Origin: Halobacteriales archaeon QS_6_71_20
GTDB lineage: Archaea; Halobacteriota; Halobacteria; Halobacteriales; Haloferacaceae
Assembly (NCBI GenBank): GCA_003020945.1
Contig: PXRU01000016.1
Location: 102,561-140,285, forward strand
DNA length: 37,725 nt
Reading direction: 5' to 3'
Positions 16,663-26,829 of the stretch are shown here, piece after piece (within the stretch, counting starts at the first letter, position 1; the number at the start of each line of letters is the position of its first letter). The notes below the pieces were generated by a model. That model saw nothing but the letters and a program-made list of their open reading frames with translations, ran no database searches and was not told the origin of the DNA. A program made the position numbers and the translations under genes.

Positions 16663-17762
16663 TGAAGACGCTTCTGGTCACTGTGGACTCTCTCCGGCGT
16701 GACCACTTCAAGTACATGCCGGAGACGCAGTCGTTTCTCGACACCACTCACGACCGGGCGTTCGCTCCCTCGACGGCAACACTTGGCAGTTTCCCGGGAA
16801 TCATTGGCGGAAATTTCCCAAATGGGGCGGGACTTACTGGAGAAAACGTTGCGACCAAGTTTGATGAACACAGCGTTGGACTAACAACCAACCATCTGAT
16901 TTCGGAGGAATATGGGTATCACGAAGGCTTCGACGTATTCGACTCACCAAAGGGAGGTGGTGATACAATTAAGGACAAAGGCGCAGTCTTCCTGACGCGG
17001 GGCTCATTCGCGTACCGGATCGCTTCCTGGGGATGGAATCAGTACCAGCGATTCACGAAGCTCACCGGCGACGTCAAGAAATCCTTCCGGCCAGCCGAAG
17101 ATGTCATCGCACAGTTCACGTCAGAGATCGACAGCCGCGAGGACTGGTTCGGATGGCTGCACTTCATGGAACCACACCACCCGTACGATCCCGATGGCGG
17201 CGACCTCAGCCGTGCAGCAACGCAGCGACTGACCCGGAAGGTGCTGGCCGGAGGTGGTGACGAGTCCGACCGAGAGCGAGTTCGAGAGCTCTACCGGCGA
17301 GAAGTAGTCGAGCTCGACGAGAAGCTATCGACAATCTGGGACGCGATTCCGGACGACACCCGGGTCGTGGTCTGTGGGGACCACGGAGAACTACTCGGCG
17401 AGGACGAGCTGTGGGGGCACCCCGGCGAAATGCGGCCCGAACTGCTCAACGTTCCATTCGGAACGAAGAACGCACCGGAGCTTGGGAACGTCGTTTCGCT
17501 CCTCGACGTTCCGTCGGTGCTGACCGACAGCGAACACAAACTCGGTAAACTCGATCGGGATGTCGCGTTCGCTACGTACGGAGAAAAGAAGGCAGCGATG
17601 AACGAAAACAACATCGCGACAGACGCCGGGGTCAGAACGCTCGACGGGGACGAACCAACAGAGGACCCCGACCTCGAACGAGCACTCGATCGGTTCGACC
17701 CGGAGCGAGTTGTCAAAAAGGACGCACTTGAAGAGGACTTGGAGGATCTCGGATACCTATGA
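16662..17762 (+). CDS. Alkaline-phosphatase-superfamily (sulfatase-like) enzyme with Thr nucleophile
   Basis: 366 residues. Asp9 lies in LLVTVDSLRRDHF. The nucleophile segment RAFAPSTATLGSFPGIIGG aligns without gaps to the first AlkP protein and places Thr40 at the catalytic site. Then come EPHHPYDP and GDHGELLGEDELWGHPG (Asp240), the metal site. No signal peptide or transmembrane segment is seen. The substrate is unknown; by position it acts on the glycan, the lipid carrier or a nucleotide sugar. The C-terminus DLEDLGYL matches the other two AlkP proteins. It overlaps the next gene by four bases (ATGA), so it is translationally coupled. It looks paralogous to, but diverged from, the gene at 14229. 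Confidence 0.84.
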   Translation: MKTLLVTVDSLRRDHFKYMPETQSFLDTTHDRAFAPSTATLGSFPGIIGGNFPNGAGLTGENVATKFDEHSVGLTTNHLISEEYGYHEGFDVFDSPKGGGDTIKDKGAVFLTRGSFAYRIASWGWNQYQRFTKLTGDVKKSFRPAEDVIAQFTSEIDSREDWFGWLHFMEPHHPYDPDGGDLSRAATQRLTRKVLAGGGDESDRERVRELYRREVVELDEKLSTIWDAIPDDTRVVVCGDHGELLGEDELWGHPGEMRPELLNVPFGTKNAPELGNVVSLLDVPSVLTDSEHKLGKLDRDVAFATYGEKKAAMNENNIATDAGVRTLDGDEPTEDPDLERALDRFDPERVVKKDALEEDLEDLGYL

Positions 17763-18664
17763 CCGTCGTACTCCTCGCACTCGATGCACTCGATGCCGGT
17801 CTTGTCGACCACTTCGACGCGACCGCGTTTGAACTCGAATCGAGTCAGCGAATCGAGACGTTCGCGTACGCCAAAGACACACCATATACTCCGGAGGTGT
17901 GGACGACGGTCGCCACGGGGCTCGGCCCGGAAGGCCACGGCATCACCGGTTCGGGAACGAGCGACTGGAGCAACCCAATTCTCGAACTCGGCTCGCGATT
18001 CACCGGACGACTGGACGAATCAACGAGAGGAACGCTCGGGAGATTCGTCCGAGACAAGACTGGAGAACGCGAGCAGATTGGTGAAACGAACGCTGAAACG
18101 ATTTTCGACCGTGACGGTGCAGTCGTCCATAACTGGCCGGGCGTCTACGACGGTAGTTACCTCCAGCAGGCGTGGGACCTGATGAACGCCGTCGCCGAGG
18201 GGAAACCCAGGCACGAGTTCGAGCGCGAACTGCTCGGTCTGGGCGCCCAACAGTTCAGTTGGGCTCGGGAAATGCTCAACCACGACGTCGCTCTCGCAGG
18301 TGTTCATGTTCATACACTTGACGCCGCCGGTCACGCCTACGCGGATGATGAGGAAGCACTCCGCCACATCTACGGACGCGTCGGCGGATTCGTCGACGAA
18401 TTGGTGGACTCACTCGGCCCTGACGATGAGTTGCTGTTACTCAGTGACCACGGAATGCGTACGTCGTTCTATGGTGAGCCAGATGAAAACGGGTCTCCTT
18501 CATCCCACTCCTGGCGGGCCTACGCGAGTTCCACTACGAACACTGTTCCGAGTGACGTCTTCGACATCGTCGACTGGATCGACGAACAAGTGGAGCACCA
18601 GATAGTGGAGCGCGAGCAGATCGACATCGACGAGGAGCAACTCAGAGATCTCGGCTACGTATGA
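17759..18664 (+). CDS. AlkP-superfamily type I phosphodiesterase-like protein
   Basis: 301 residues. It resembles the type I phosphodiesterase/nucleotide pyrophosphatase branch: Asp9 in LLALDALDAGLVDHF, nucleophile Thr44 in YTPEVWTTVATG, then DAAGHAY, SDHGM (Asp230, His231) and a late SHSWR histidine. All metal ligands expected of an active enzyme are present. No secretion signal is seen, so cytoplasmic. It could hydrolyse or transfer a phosphodiester of a nucleotide sugar or polyprenyl phosphate intermediate. The C-terminus EQLRDLGYV matches the other two AlkP proteins although the sequences are otherwise distant. It has four-base ATGA overlaps with both neighbours. Confidence 0.84.
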   Translation: MTVVLLALDALDAGLVDHFDATAFELESSQRIETFAYAKDTPYTPEVWTTVATGLGPEGHGITGSGTSDWSNPILELGSRFTGRLDESTRGTLGRFVRDKTGEREQIGETNAETIFDRDGAVVHNWPGVYDGSYLQQAWDLMNAVAEGKPRHEFERELLGLGAQQFSWAREMLNHDVALAGVHVHTLDAAGHAYADDEEALRHIYGRVGGFVDELVDSLGPDDELLLLSDHGMRTSFYGEPDENGSPSSHSWRAYASSTTNTVPSDVFDIVDWIDEQVEHQIVEREQIDIDEEQLRDLGYV

Positions 18665-20097
18665 GTGCTGGCGAGGCGGACTTCGGACTCGAAATTTCGA
18701 GGGGTGTGCTTGCGAAGTTCGCCATGGCGGCTATCGGGTTCGCTGGTTCAATTGTGTTCGCCCGAGCGCTGGGGCCAGGTGGTTATGGAGCGTTCTACAT
18801 CGTCATCACTCTTGTCAATATTCTTAATAATCCTGTAGTTGGTTGGGGGGTAGCCTGTAAGAAACGGATCTCTGAGACGGGATTTTCTACTTCCGAGGCG
18901 CTCGGGTCCGGATTGCTCGGCGCAGTTCTCTTGCCGCTTCTGATTCTGCCGCTCACCTACGTAGTTAATCAGTATACCGGCCTCTACGACCTTGAGGGGC
19001 TTTTAGTTCCGTTTTCGCTCCTCTTCGTCGCAATTTGTCTATTTGCAGCTACGAATCGAATTCTATCCGCACGTTCTAACTTCGCCGCCTCAGACTGGTC
19101 CGATACGCTTAGATCCCTCTTTACGACACTGCTACAGCTAGGGTTCGTCGCTCTCGGATTCGGAGCTGCGGGGATGGCATATGGACTGGCTCTGGCGACG
19201 GTACTAACTGTTCCATATGTTTTGTACCGTATCGGCGTCAGACCTGAATTCCCTTCTCAAAACACGCTCATCAGCATCGGCTCCTACGCCAAATACAGTG
19301 TCCCGAACGGATTTATTGGAACGGCTCAATCCCGTTTCGACATCCTCCTTCTCGGTGCACTACTGGCGTCTTCATCTGTCGGCAACTATCAGGTTTCGAT
19401 GCAACTCACGCTTGCAGGGACGTTTATCGGTGCCGTGGTATCGAAGGGGTTGATGGCCAGGGTGAGCGAGCACTGGAGTGAGGACGACCGAGAAGCAGTC
19501 ATCACCGATCTCACGAACTCCCTCAGTTACGCGAGTGTACTCGCGATCCCGATCTTCTTCGGAACTGTTGCGATGCCCAACGACCTCCTTGTGACTATTT
19601 TTGGACCAGAGTACAGCGGAATAGGCGGTGTTCTCGTCGGTCTATCCCTATTCAGAGTGTTGAAAGTCCAGTCATCACAGCTCAGATCGACAGTTGCCGG
19701 ACTGGACCGTCCGGACATAAATACGCGAATCGGATTACTCGTTCTTATTTTAAATGTCGGTCTTGGGTATCTTCTTATTATCGAATATGGGATACTAGGT
19801 ATTGTTACAGCAACTATCGTCTCGGAAATCATACGGTACGTATCTCTCGCATATATTATTAAACAGTACCTCCCGTCCGTTAGACTGCTCGCCCGTCCAA
19901 TTCGGCATCAACTATTCTCGGGTGCTTTGATGTTCGTAATTGTAGATCGAGTCCATACAAATGTGGGAGTTTCGTGGTGGGGGGAATTGCTACTTCTGAT
20001 AGGCCTTGGAGGAGCTATATACTTCTTAACACTTTTGCTAATCAGTAGATCGTTTCGTATCACTGTTAGAGGGGTGTTTGCTGACGCAAGAAGCTGA
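18661..20097 (+). CDS. aglR: Wzx/AglR-type polysaccharide flippase (MOP superfamily)
   Basis: 478 residues with about 12-14 hydrophobic segments and the N-terminal signature GVLAKFAMAAIGFAGSIVFA followed by RALGPGGYGAFYI, typical of the polysaccharide_synt / MATE-like lipid-linked oligosaccharide exporters. It would move the charged dolichol-phosphate glycan across the membrane before AglB. The gene symbol follows the Haloferax analogue by role, and orthology is not proven. It starts in a four-base overlap with the AlkP gene, ends the operon, and is the most A/T-rich gene here, a sign of transfer. A hairpin follows 84 bases after the stop. Confidence 0.88.
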   Translation: MSAGEADFGLEISRGVLAKFAMAAIGFAGSIVFARALGPGGYGAFYIVITLVNILNNPVVGWGVACKKRISETGFSTSEALGSGLLGAVLLPLLILPLTYVVNQYTGLYDLEGLLVPFSLLFVAICLFAATNRILSARSNFAASDWSDTLRSLFTTLLQLGFVALGFGAAGMAYGLALATVLTVPYVLYRIGVRPEFPSQNTLISIGSYAKYSVPNGFIGTAQSRFDILLLGALLASSSVGNYQVSMQLTLAGTFIGAVVSKGLMARVSEHWSEDDREAVITDLTNSLSYASVLAIPIFFGTVAMPNDLLVTIFGPEYSGIGGVLVGLSLFRVLKVQSSQLRSTVAGLDRPDINTRIGLLVLILNVGLGYLLIIEYGILGIVTATIVSEIIRYVSLAYIIKQYLPSVRLLARPIRHQLFSGALMFVIVDRVHTNVGVSWWGELLLLIGLGGAIYFLTLLLISRSFRITVRGVFADARS

Positions 20098-20181
20098 CTC
20101 CCTGACCTCACGAGCTGTCAACGAGAGATAATCAGGGATCGATAGATTTCTTCACAGTACCCGGCGAAACTTGGAAAGCAT

Positions 20182-20198
20182 GTATCTGTGCTAGATAC
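20182..20198 (+). terminator. Hairpin after the flippase operon
   Basis: GTATCT, loop GTGCT, AGATAC: a perfect 6-bp stem followed by TTTCC. It lies 84 bases after the flippase stop. A GAAA/TTTC pair could extend it across a bulge. A terminator role is plausible but archaeal termination usually relies on U-tracts, and this one is short. Confidence 0.35.
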
Positions 20199-20560
20199 TT
20201 TCCTCGTATTCCGGATGCGCGTGCAGACGTGACAAACATCCACGCTGGGCACCGAAGTATACTTTCCCAATGATGGTACGCACTACTATTTCTGGGACTG
20301 ATGTATGCAATCTAAGATCAGCGGCTGACCAGTTGACAGTAGCTAATGACTCTTCTGGATCGGTAGCCAATGATCATGGAGATATCGATCTCATTCTGTC
20401 AATCTACGGAGCGTGCGATGCTGCCAATTTCCGATTGTGCACGAGGTAATAGATCGTCGGAGTCAGGGAAGCAACCTCCGTCAGAACCGCTTGAGTTGTC
20501 AGGTAGACCGCGACCGGCGAACCTGGGCGTCGGTAGCCCCGTCTTGAGTCACTTCACAAG

Positions 20561-20568
20561 GCTTATCC
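20561..20568 (+). promoter_or_regulatory. TATA-like box of aglB
   Basis: GCTTATCC centred about 28 bases before ATG 20593, standard leaderless spacing. It gives aglB a promoter independent of the flippase operon. Confidence 0.5.
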
Positions 20569-20592
20569 TCGTTTTCCAAGTCCTACGATGCA

Positions 20593-23500
20593 ATGAGTCG
20601 AAGCGACAGCGACACGACCCCAGACGGTGGAAGGGCCACCACCTCCGTCCCGGGTTTCGACTACTCTTTCGAGGGGAAGTCGGTTACAGATATCCTCCAA
20701 GATTTCTACCATGTCCCAGCACTCCTCATGGTCGTCGCGTTCATGCTCTGGGTTCGGCTCCAGTCCTACAGTAACTTCGTCCGCGACGGCGAGGTATATT
20801 TCTCCGGAAACGACGCGTGGTATCACCTCCGCGAGGTCCGGTACACGGTCGCGAACTGGCCGTTCACAATGCCGTACGACCCTTGGTCGTACTACCCGTT
20901 CGGCACGACGCAGGGTCAGTTCGGTACTCTCTTCGACCAACTCGTCGCCACGGCCGCCCTGATCGTCGGCTTCGGGTCCCCCTCAGCGGAGCTCGTCGCC
21001 AAAACCCTCCTCGTCGCCCCGGCGGTCTTCGGCGCACTCGTCGCCGTTCCGACCTATCTCATCGGCAAGCGCCTTGGCGGTCGCCTCGCCGGCCTATTCA
21101 GCGCGGTCATCCTGATGCTCCTCCCGGGGACGTTCCTCCGCCGTGGCCTCGTCGGGTTCGCCGATCATAACGTCGCCGAGCCGTTCTTCCAGGGCTTTGC
21201 AGTCGTCGCGCTCATGATCGCGCTCGCGGTCGCACAGCGCGACCGCCCCATCTGGGAGCTCGTTGAGGCGAGCGAGTGGGACGAACTGAAGCCCACGCTC
21301 ACGTGGGGTGCCATCGCCGGCGTCGCCATCGGGCTGTACATCTGGACGTGGCCGCCGGGCGTCCTCCTCCTCGGTATCTTCGCCGCCTACGTCGCCTACC
21401 AAGCCGTCAGCGACTACGCCGGGCGCCACTCCCCCGACCACGTCGCGTTCGTCGCCGTCCCCGCGATGGTCGTGACGGCGCTGATGAGCCTCGTAAAGTT
21501 CCAGGAGGCGTCGTTCAGCCCCTCACAGTTCAGTCTCATCCAGCCCGTCTTCGCGCTCGCGATCGCGGCGGGCGCGGTCTTCCTCGCGTTCCTCGCCCCC
21601 GCGAGTTCGACGACGAGCGCGTGAACGAGTACGGCTTCGCCGGCGCAGTCGGCCTGTTCGGCGCGGTTGGCGTCCTCCTCGTCGTCTTCGTCGAGGCGAG
21701 CCCGTTCACCACCATCGAGTCGAACCTCCTCCGCTTCGTCGGCTTCTCTGCGGGCGCGGCGACCCGCACCATCGGCGAGGCACAGCCGTTCCTCCAGTCG
21801 GGGCTCGTCCAGTACTACGGCGGCTTCGGCGTCGTCCTCGCGGAGTACGGCTTCGCGTTCATCACCGCCCTCACGGCGGCGGTCTGGCTGCTCGTCAAGC
21901 CGCTGTGGAAGCGCGGCACCGCCGCCGACTACTACTACCTCGCCGCCTCGGCGCTGGTCGTACTGTTCATCTTCGTCGGCGCGCCCGTCTTCAACAGCGT
22001 CGCCGAGGGACTCGGACTCAACCCGCAGGTGGCGGGCCTCGCTCTCATCGCCCTGCTCGTGTTCGGCGCGGCCACACGGATCCGATACGACGCAGAGCAC
22101 CTGTTCGTGTTCGTCTGGGCGGCGTTCATCGCGGCGGCGGCGTTCACGCAGGTTCGGTTCAACTACTACCTCGCGGTGGTCGTCGCCGGGCTGAACGCGT
22201 ACTTCCTCCGGGAGATCCTCGCGCTCGTCGGCGTCGACTTCTCGGCGGATCTCTCGATGCCCGACATCGAGACGTATCAGGTCATCGCCGTCGCGATGGC
22301 GGTGCTGGTCGTGCTCGGTCCGGTGCTCGTGGTCCCGCTCAGCCTCGGCGACTCCGGCACGCCGTCGATCGACCGCACGAACACCGCCGTCGGCGTCGGC
22401 AACAGCACCGCCCCGGGTGCGGTGACCATCTGGGACGAGAACCTGGAGTGGATGAGCGACAACACGCCCGCGGAGGGGAACCTCGGCGGCGCGGGCAACC
22501 AGGACAGCCTGGACTACTACGGCACCTACGAGCGACCTCCGGAAAGCGACTACGACTACGCCGAGGGGAGCTACGGCGTGCTGTCGTGGTGGGACTACGG
22601 CCACTGGATCACCACGCGGGGCGAGCGCGTCCCGCACGCGAACCCGTTCCAGCAGGGCGCCACCTCCGCGGCGAACTACCTGCTCGCGCCCAGCGAGGAG
22701 CGCGCCGACGAGACGCTTCAGAGCCTCGACCCCGACGCCAGCGAGGCCGAACAGATGCGGTACGTGATGGTCGACTGGCAGATGGTGACGCCCGGCTCGA
22801 AGTTCGGCGCGCCGATCGTCTTCTACGACGACGGCAACGTCTCGCGGTCGAACTTCACCGCGCCGACCCTGCGGGGCCAGGAGGTGCAGGGCCAGACGCG
22901 GTACAGCGTCGCGTTCCGCGAGAAGAAGCAGCGCTACTACGAGAGCATGATGGTGCGGCTGTACCTGTACCACGGCAGTCGCGCCGACCCGAGCGTGCAG
23001 ACGCCGTTCGGCGACCGGACGGTCGTGTTCGACTACGACACCGTCACGAGCAATGACGGCTCCACGACCTACAAGGTGCTCCCGCGGGGGGAGAACGCCA
23101 CCCCGATCCGCACGTTCGGCAACGAGAGCGCCGCCCGCCAGTTCGTCGAGGAGGAGGGCAGCGCCCAGATCGGCGGCGTCGGGTCGTTCCCGCGGGAGAC
23201 GGTGCCCGCGCTGGAGCACTACCGGCTCGTGGCCACCACCGACACGTCGGCGTACGCCTCGGGACAGTACCAGCGGACGGTGCTGCGGGAGTCGCGGTCG
23301 CTCGGCCTCCGGCCGTCGCTGCTCCAGCAGACCCAGCCGCAGTGGGTGAAGACGTTCGAGAAGGTGCCCGGCGCGACCGTCGAGGGTGAGGGGGCCGACC
23401 CCAACGAGACGATCACGGCGACGGTCCGGATGCGCGTGCCCGAGGGCGGCTCGGGCGGCAACGCCTCGACGTTCACCTACGAGCAGCAGACGACCGCGAA

Positions 23501-23960
23501 CGAGGACGGCGAGTTCGAGTTCACGGTGCCGTACTCCACGACGGGGTACGACCAGTACGGGCCCGAGAACGGCTACACCAACGTGAGCGTCCGCGCGACG
23601 GGCGCGTACACCGTCACCGGCGAGGTCGAGACCAACGAGTCGTCGTACATCGTCCGAAACCAGGGGACGTTCAACGTCAGCGAGGGGCTCGTCAACGGCG
23701 ACCGCGACGGGACCGCGTCGGTCACGCTGGAGGAGGAGGTCCTCCGTGCGCCCGAGGGGGCACAGGAGGGGTCGGAGAACAACACGACCGACGGCTCCGA
23801 GAACTCCAGTTCACTCCCGGCTGCGTTCGACTCGCCCGAGGAACTGAGCGCGACGACCAGCGCTGGACCGGCGACCGGCGGCTGGGCCGACGAATCGGAC
23901 GCGACGGGCGAACTCGCCCCGGCGATCCGGGCGCCGACCCGGCGCACGGTCGCGCCGTAG
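20593..23960 (+). CDS. aglB: Dolichyl-phosphooligosaccharide-protein glycotransferase AglB, interrupted by a 1-base frameshift
   Basis: AglB (STT3 family) transfers the lipid-linked glycan to Asn in N-x-S/T on the cell exterior. The 5' part (20593-21624, 343 codons) has the N-terminal Asp74 in SGNDAWYH, FADHNVAEP and multiple membrane helices, but runs into TGA at 21622. From about 21600 the protein continues in another frame as REFDDERVNEYGFAG, then TIGE (TIXE motif) and the catalytic WWDYG at 22587-22601, to a stop at 23960. Adding one C to the CCCCC run at 21596-21600 restores a 1122-residue protein of normal family length with an acidic, Asn/Ser-rich tail. Everything else is intact, so the lesion is recent or an assembly error. 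Core-like high GC. Confidence 0.93.
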
Positions 23961-25031
<1,071 letters not shown>

Positions 25032-25133
25032 CGGCCGACAGGACCGCCGTGGACCAGTGTGTACATGTTCCCGGGTGCACCGCCGTCGGACGCGAGTCGC
25101 GAGCGTTTTGTCGCCGCCGGAGCGAGTCGTCGT

Positions 25134-25583
25134 ATGAGCGAGGACGCCGAATCCGAGTCGGCCGTCAGGGAGGTGACGGTGCGCGCCGAGGGGCACGAAC
25201 ACGTCGCCGCCGAGCACGGAAGCACGTTCGAGGTGACGAGCGACGATTGGCTCACGCCCGCGGGCAACTGCATCCTCGCGGTCGAGGCGGACACGACGCC
25301 CGCGGACGTCCCGCGGTCATTCGTCGCGGCGTGTCGCTCCCCCGAGGCGACGATCACGGCGGAGTTCGCGGCCGCCGACGCGACGGAGACGGTGACCGGC
25401 TCCGGCCACCCCGACCTGACGTTCGAGGGCGACCGCAGCATGGTCGGCCGCACGAGCGACTACGTCGACGAGCGGACGGTCATGGTCGAGGCCGACCGGG
25501 CGGCCGCCGACTTCGATCGCCGACTCGTGACGGCGCTGGAGCGGGGCGCGCCGCTCACGGTGACGCTGCGCGTGGAGCCGTAG
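25134..25583 (+). CDS. DUF371 family protein
   Basis: 149 residues. Signature elements are RAEGHEHVAAEHGSTFEVT, DDWLTPAGNCILAVEADTTP and GHPDLTFEGDRSMVGRTSDY, typical of archaeal DUF371. The single domain is beta-rich with no membrane segment. ATG 25134 is preferred to an upstream in-frame ATG (25059) because conservation starts after it and a GTTTTG box lies about 27 bases before. It is present in many archaea; function unknown. Confidence 0.85.
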   Translation: MSEDAESESAVREVTVRAEGHEHVAAEHGSTFEVTSDDWLTPAGNCILAVEADTTPADVPRSFVAACRSPEATITAEFAAADATETVTGSGHPDLTFEGDRSMVGRTSDYVDERTVMVEADRAAADFDRRLVTALERGAPLTVTLRVEP

Positions 25584-25667
25584 CGGGGGTTGTCACGGCG
25601 GGGTCGCGACCGCTGGTGCGGACCGCGCAGGCGACGGTTCTTGTGTGGTGACGACCCACGGGGAGCC

Positions 25668-26507
25668 ATGAGCGACGAGGAGCCGGCCGAGAACATCGGC
25701 GGCGGTGACGCCGGCGGGAGCCGTCCGGCCGCGTTCGAGGCGGCCGCGGAGCCGGCGACGCGCGCCGAAGCGGTCATCGACGCGCTCGGGGATCTGTACT
25801 GGCGGAAGGCGTACGGCGGACGGGACGCCTTCGGGTGTCTCGTGCGGACGGTCCTCTCACAGAACACCAGCGACAAGGCGAGCCAGCCCGCCCACGACGC
25901 GCTGCTGGCGCGGTACGGACCGGGCGACGAGTCGGAGGGGGAGGGAGGGCGGGACCTCGCCGCGTCGCTCGCGGACGCCGCGGTCGACGAGCTCGCGGAG
26001 ACGATCTCCGGCGCCGGGCTGTACAACGTGAAATCGGAGCGGATCGTCGCGCTCGCGGAGCACGTCGTCGGGACGTATGGCGGCGCGGAGGGGTTCGACG
26101 GGTTCGTGCGGAGCGGGGATCCGGATACGGTTCGGGAGACGCTGCTGGAGTTGGACGGCGTCGGCCCGAAGACCGCCGACTGCGTGCTCCTGTTCGCCGG
26201 CGGCCGCGAGGGGGTGTTCCCAGTCGACACGCACGTCCACCGGATCGCCCGCCGGACGGGGCTGGCGCCCGCCGACGCCGACCACGAGGGGGTGCGCGAG
26301 GCGCTTGCGGCCTCGGTGCCGCCCGAGAAGTGCGGCTTCGGCCACACGGCGACCATCCAGTTCGGCCGCGAGTACTGTACCGCCCGCGACCCCGCGTGTC
26401 TGGAGGGACCCGAGGCCTGTCCGCTGTACGACCGCTGCGACCGCGTCGGCGTTAACGAACTCACGGGGGAGGCGGTCGACCCGAGCGAGGCCGTCGACGA
26501 GGCGTGA
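25668..26507 (+). CDS. nth: Endonuclease III (DNA glycosylase/AP lyase)
   Basis: Removes oxidised pyrimidines and nicks AP sites in base-excision repair. 279 residues with an acidic ~30-residue N-terminal extension. The core has LVRTVLSQNTSDKA, the helix-hairpin-helix LDGVGPKTADCVLL with the catalytic Lys, and the catalytic Asp in FPVDTHVHRIARR. The [4Fe-4S] loop is CTARDPAC, then CPLYDRC. The spacing is C-x6-C-x6-C-x5-C, four residues longer in the middle than the E. coli C-x6-C-x2-C-x5-C. Start 25668 is chosen because the upstream frame is not protein-like. Confidence 0.93.
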   Translation: MSDEEPAENIGGGDAGGSRPAAFEAAAEPATRAEAVIDALGDLYWRKAYGGRDAFGCLVRTVLSQNTSDKASQPAHDALLARYGPGDESEGEGGRDLAASLADAAVDELAETISGAGLYNVKSERIVALAEHVVGTYGGAEGFDGFVRSGDPDTVRETLLELDGVGPKTADCVLLFAGGREGVFPVDTHVHRIARRTGLAPADADHEGVREALAASVPPEKCGFGHTATIQFGREYCTARDPACLEGPEACPLYDRCDRVGVNELTGEAVDPSEAVDEA

Positions 26508-26561
26508 GCCCGCGACGGCGTCGGGGCGACCGCCCGGGCCGCGCCGCTCCGGCGACCGGTC

Positions 26562-26762
26562 TCAGTCGACCGAACACTCCGCCTCGGGGACGCCCTCGAC
26601 GGGCACGTCCGACTGCTCGTCCGTCGACTCCCCGGCGGCGCCCTCGGGCACCGGCAGCGAGAGCCGGTAGCCGAACACGAGCGCGAACCGCGAGAACGGG
26701 TCCGCCGGGAAGTCGCGGGGGTCGCCGACGCCGCCGAAGGCGACGCCGGTCCGCAGGGCCAT
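26562..26762 (-). CDS. Small conserved-looking hypothetical protein
   Basis: 66 residues starting MALRTGVAFGGVGDPRDFP at ATG 26762 and continuing FSRFALVFGYRLSLPVPE, with an acidic tail. The frame is open further upstream to 26801 but that part is low-complexity. It lies 67 bases downstream of the aCPSF1 gene on the same strand. There is no signal, membrane segment or motif that I can name; moderate amphipathic strands suggest a small beta protein. Confidence 0.55.
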   Translation of the reverse strand: MALRTGVAFGGVGDPRDFPADPFSRFALVFGYRLSLPVPEGAAGESTDEQSDVPVEGVPEAECSVD

Positions 26763-26829
26763 GTTCCCCGGGGGGCCGACGAGCGAGCGCGACGGGGTCA
26801 CAGAGCGGGGCGGAGTCCCCGGCGGAGGG

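Larger units (their letters stand above)
20098..20592. other. Gene-free gap between flippase and aglB
   Basis: 495 bases with low GC and no ORF of note on either strand. It holds a hairpin near the left end and the aglB promoter at the right end. GC rises again from about 20500, which marks the right boundary of the low-GC block. Confidence 0.6.

Noticed and set aside
14229-17762. Calling the two sulfatase-like genes sulfate-ester hydrolases.
   Set aside because: The formylglycine position is Thr in both, so a sulfatase reaction is not supported.
21596-21600. Programmed ribosomal frameshifting in aglB.
   Set aside because: The run is only five Cs, with no downstream pseudoknot or stop-coupled signal that I can see; indel or assembly error is simpler.
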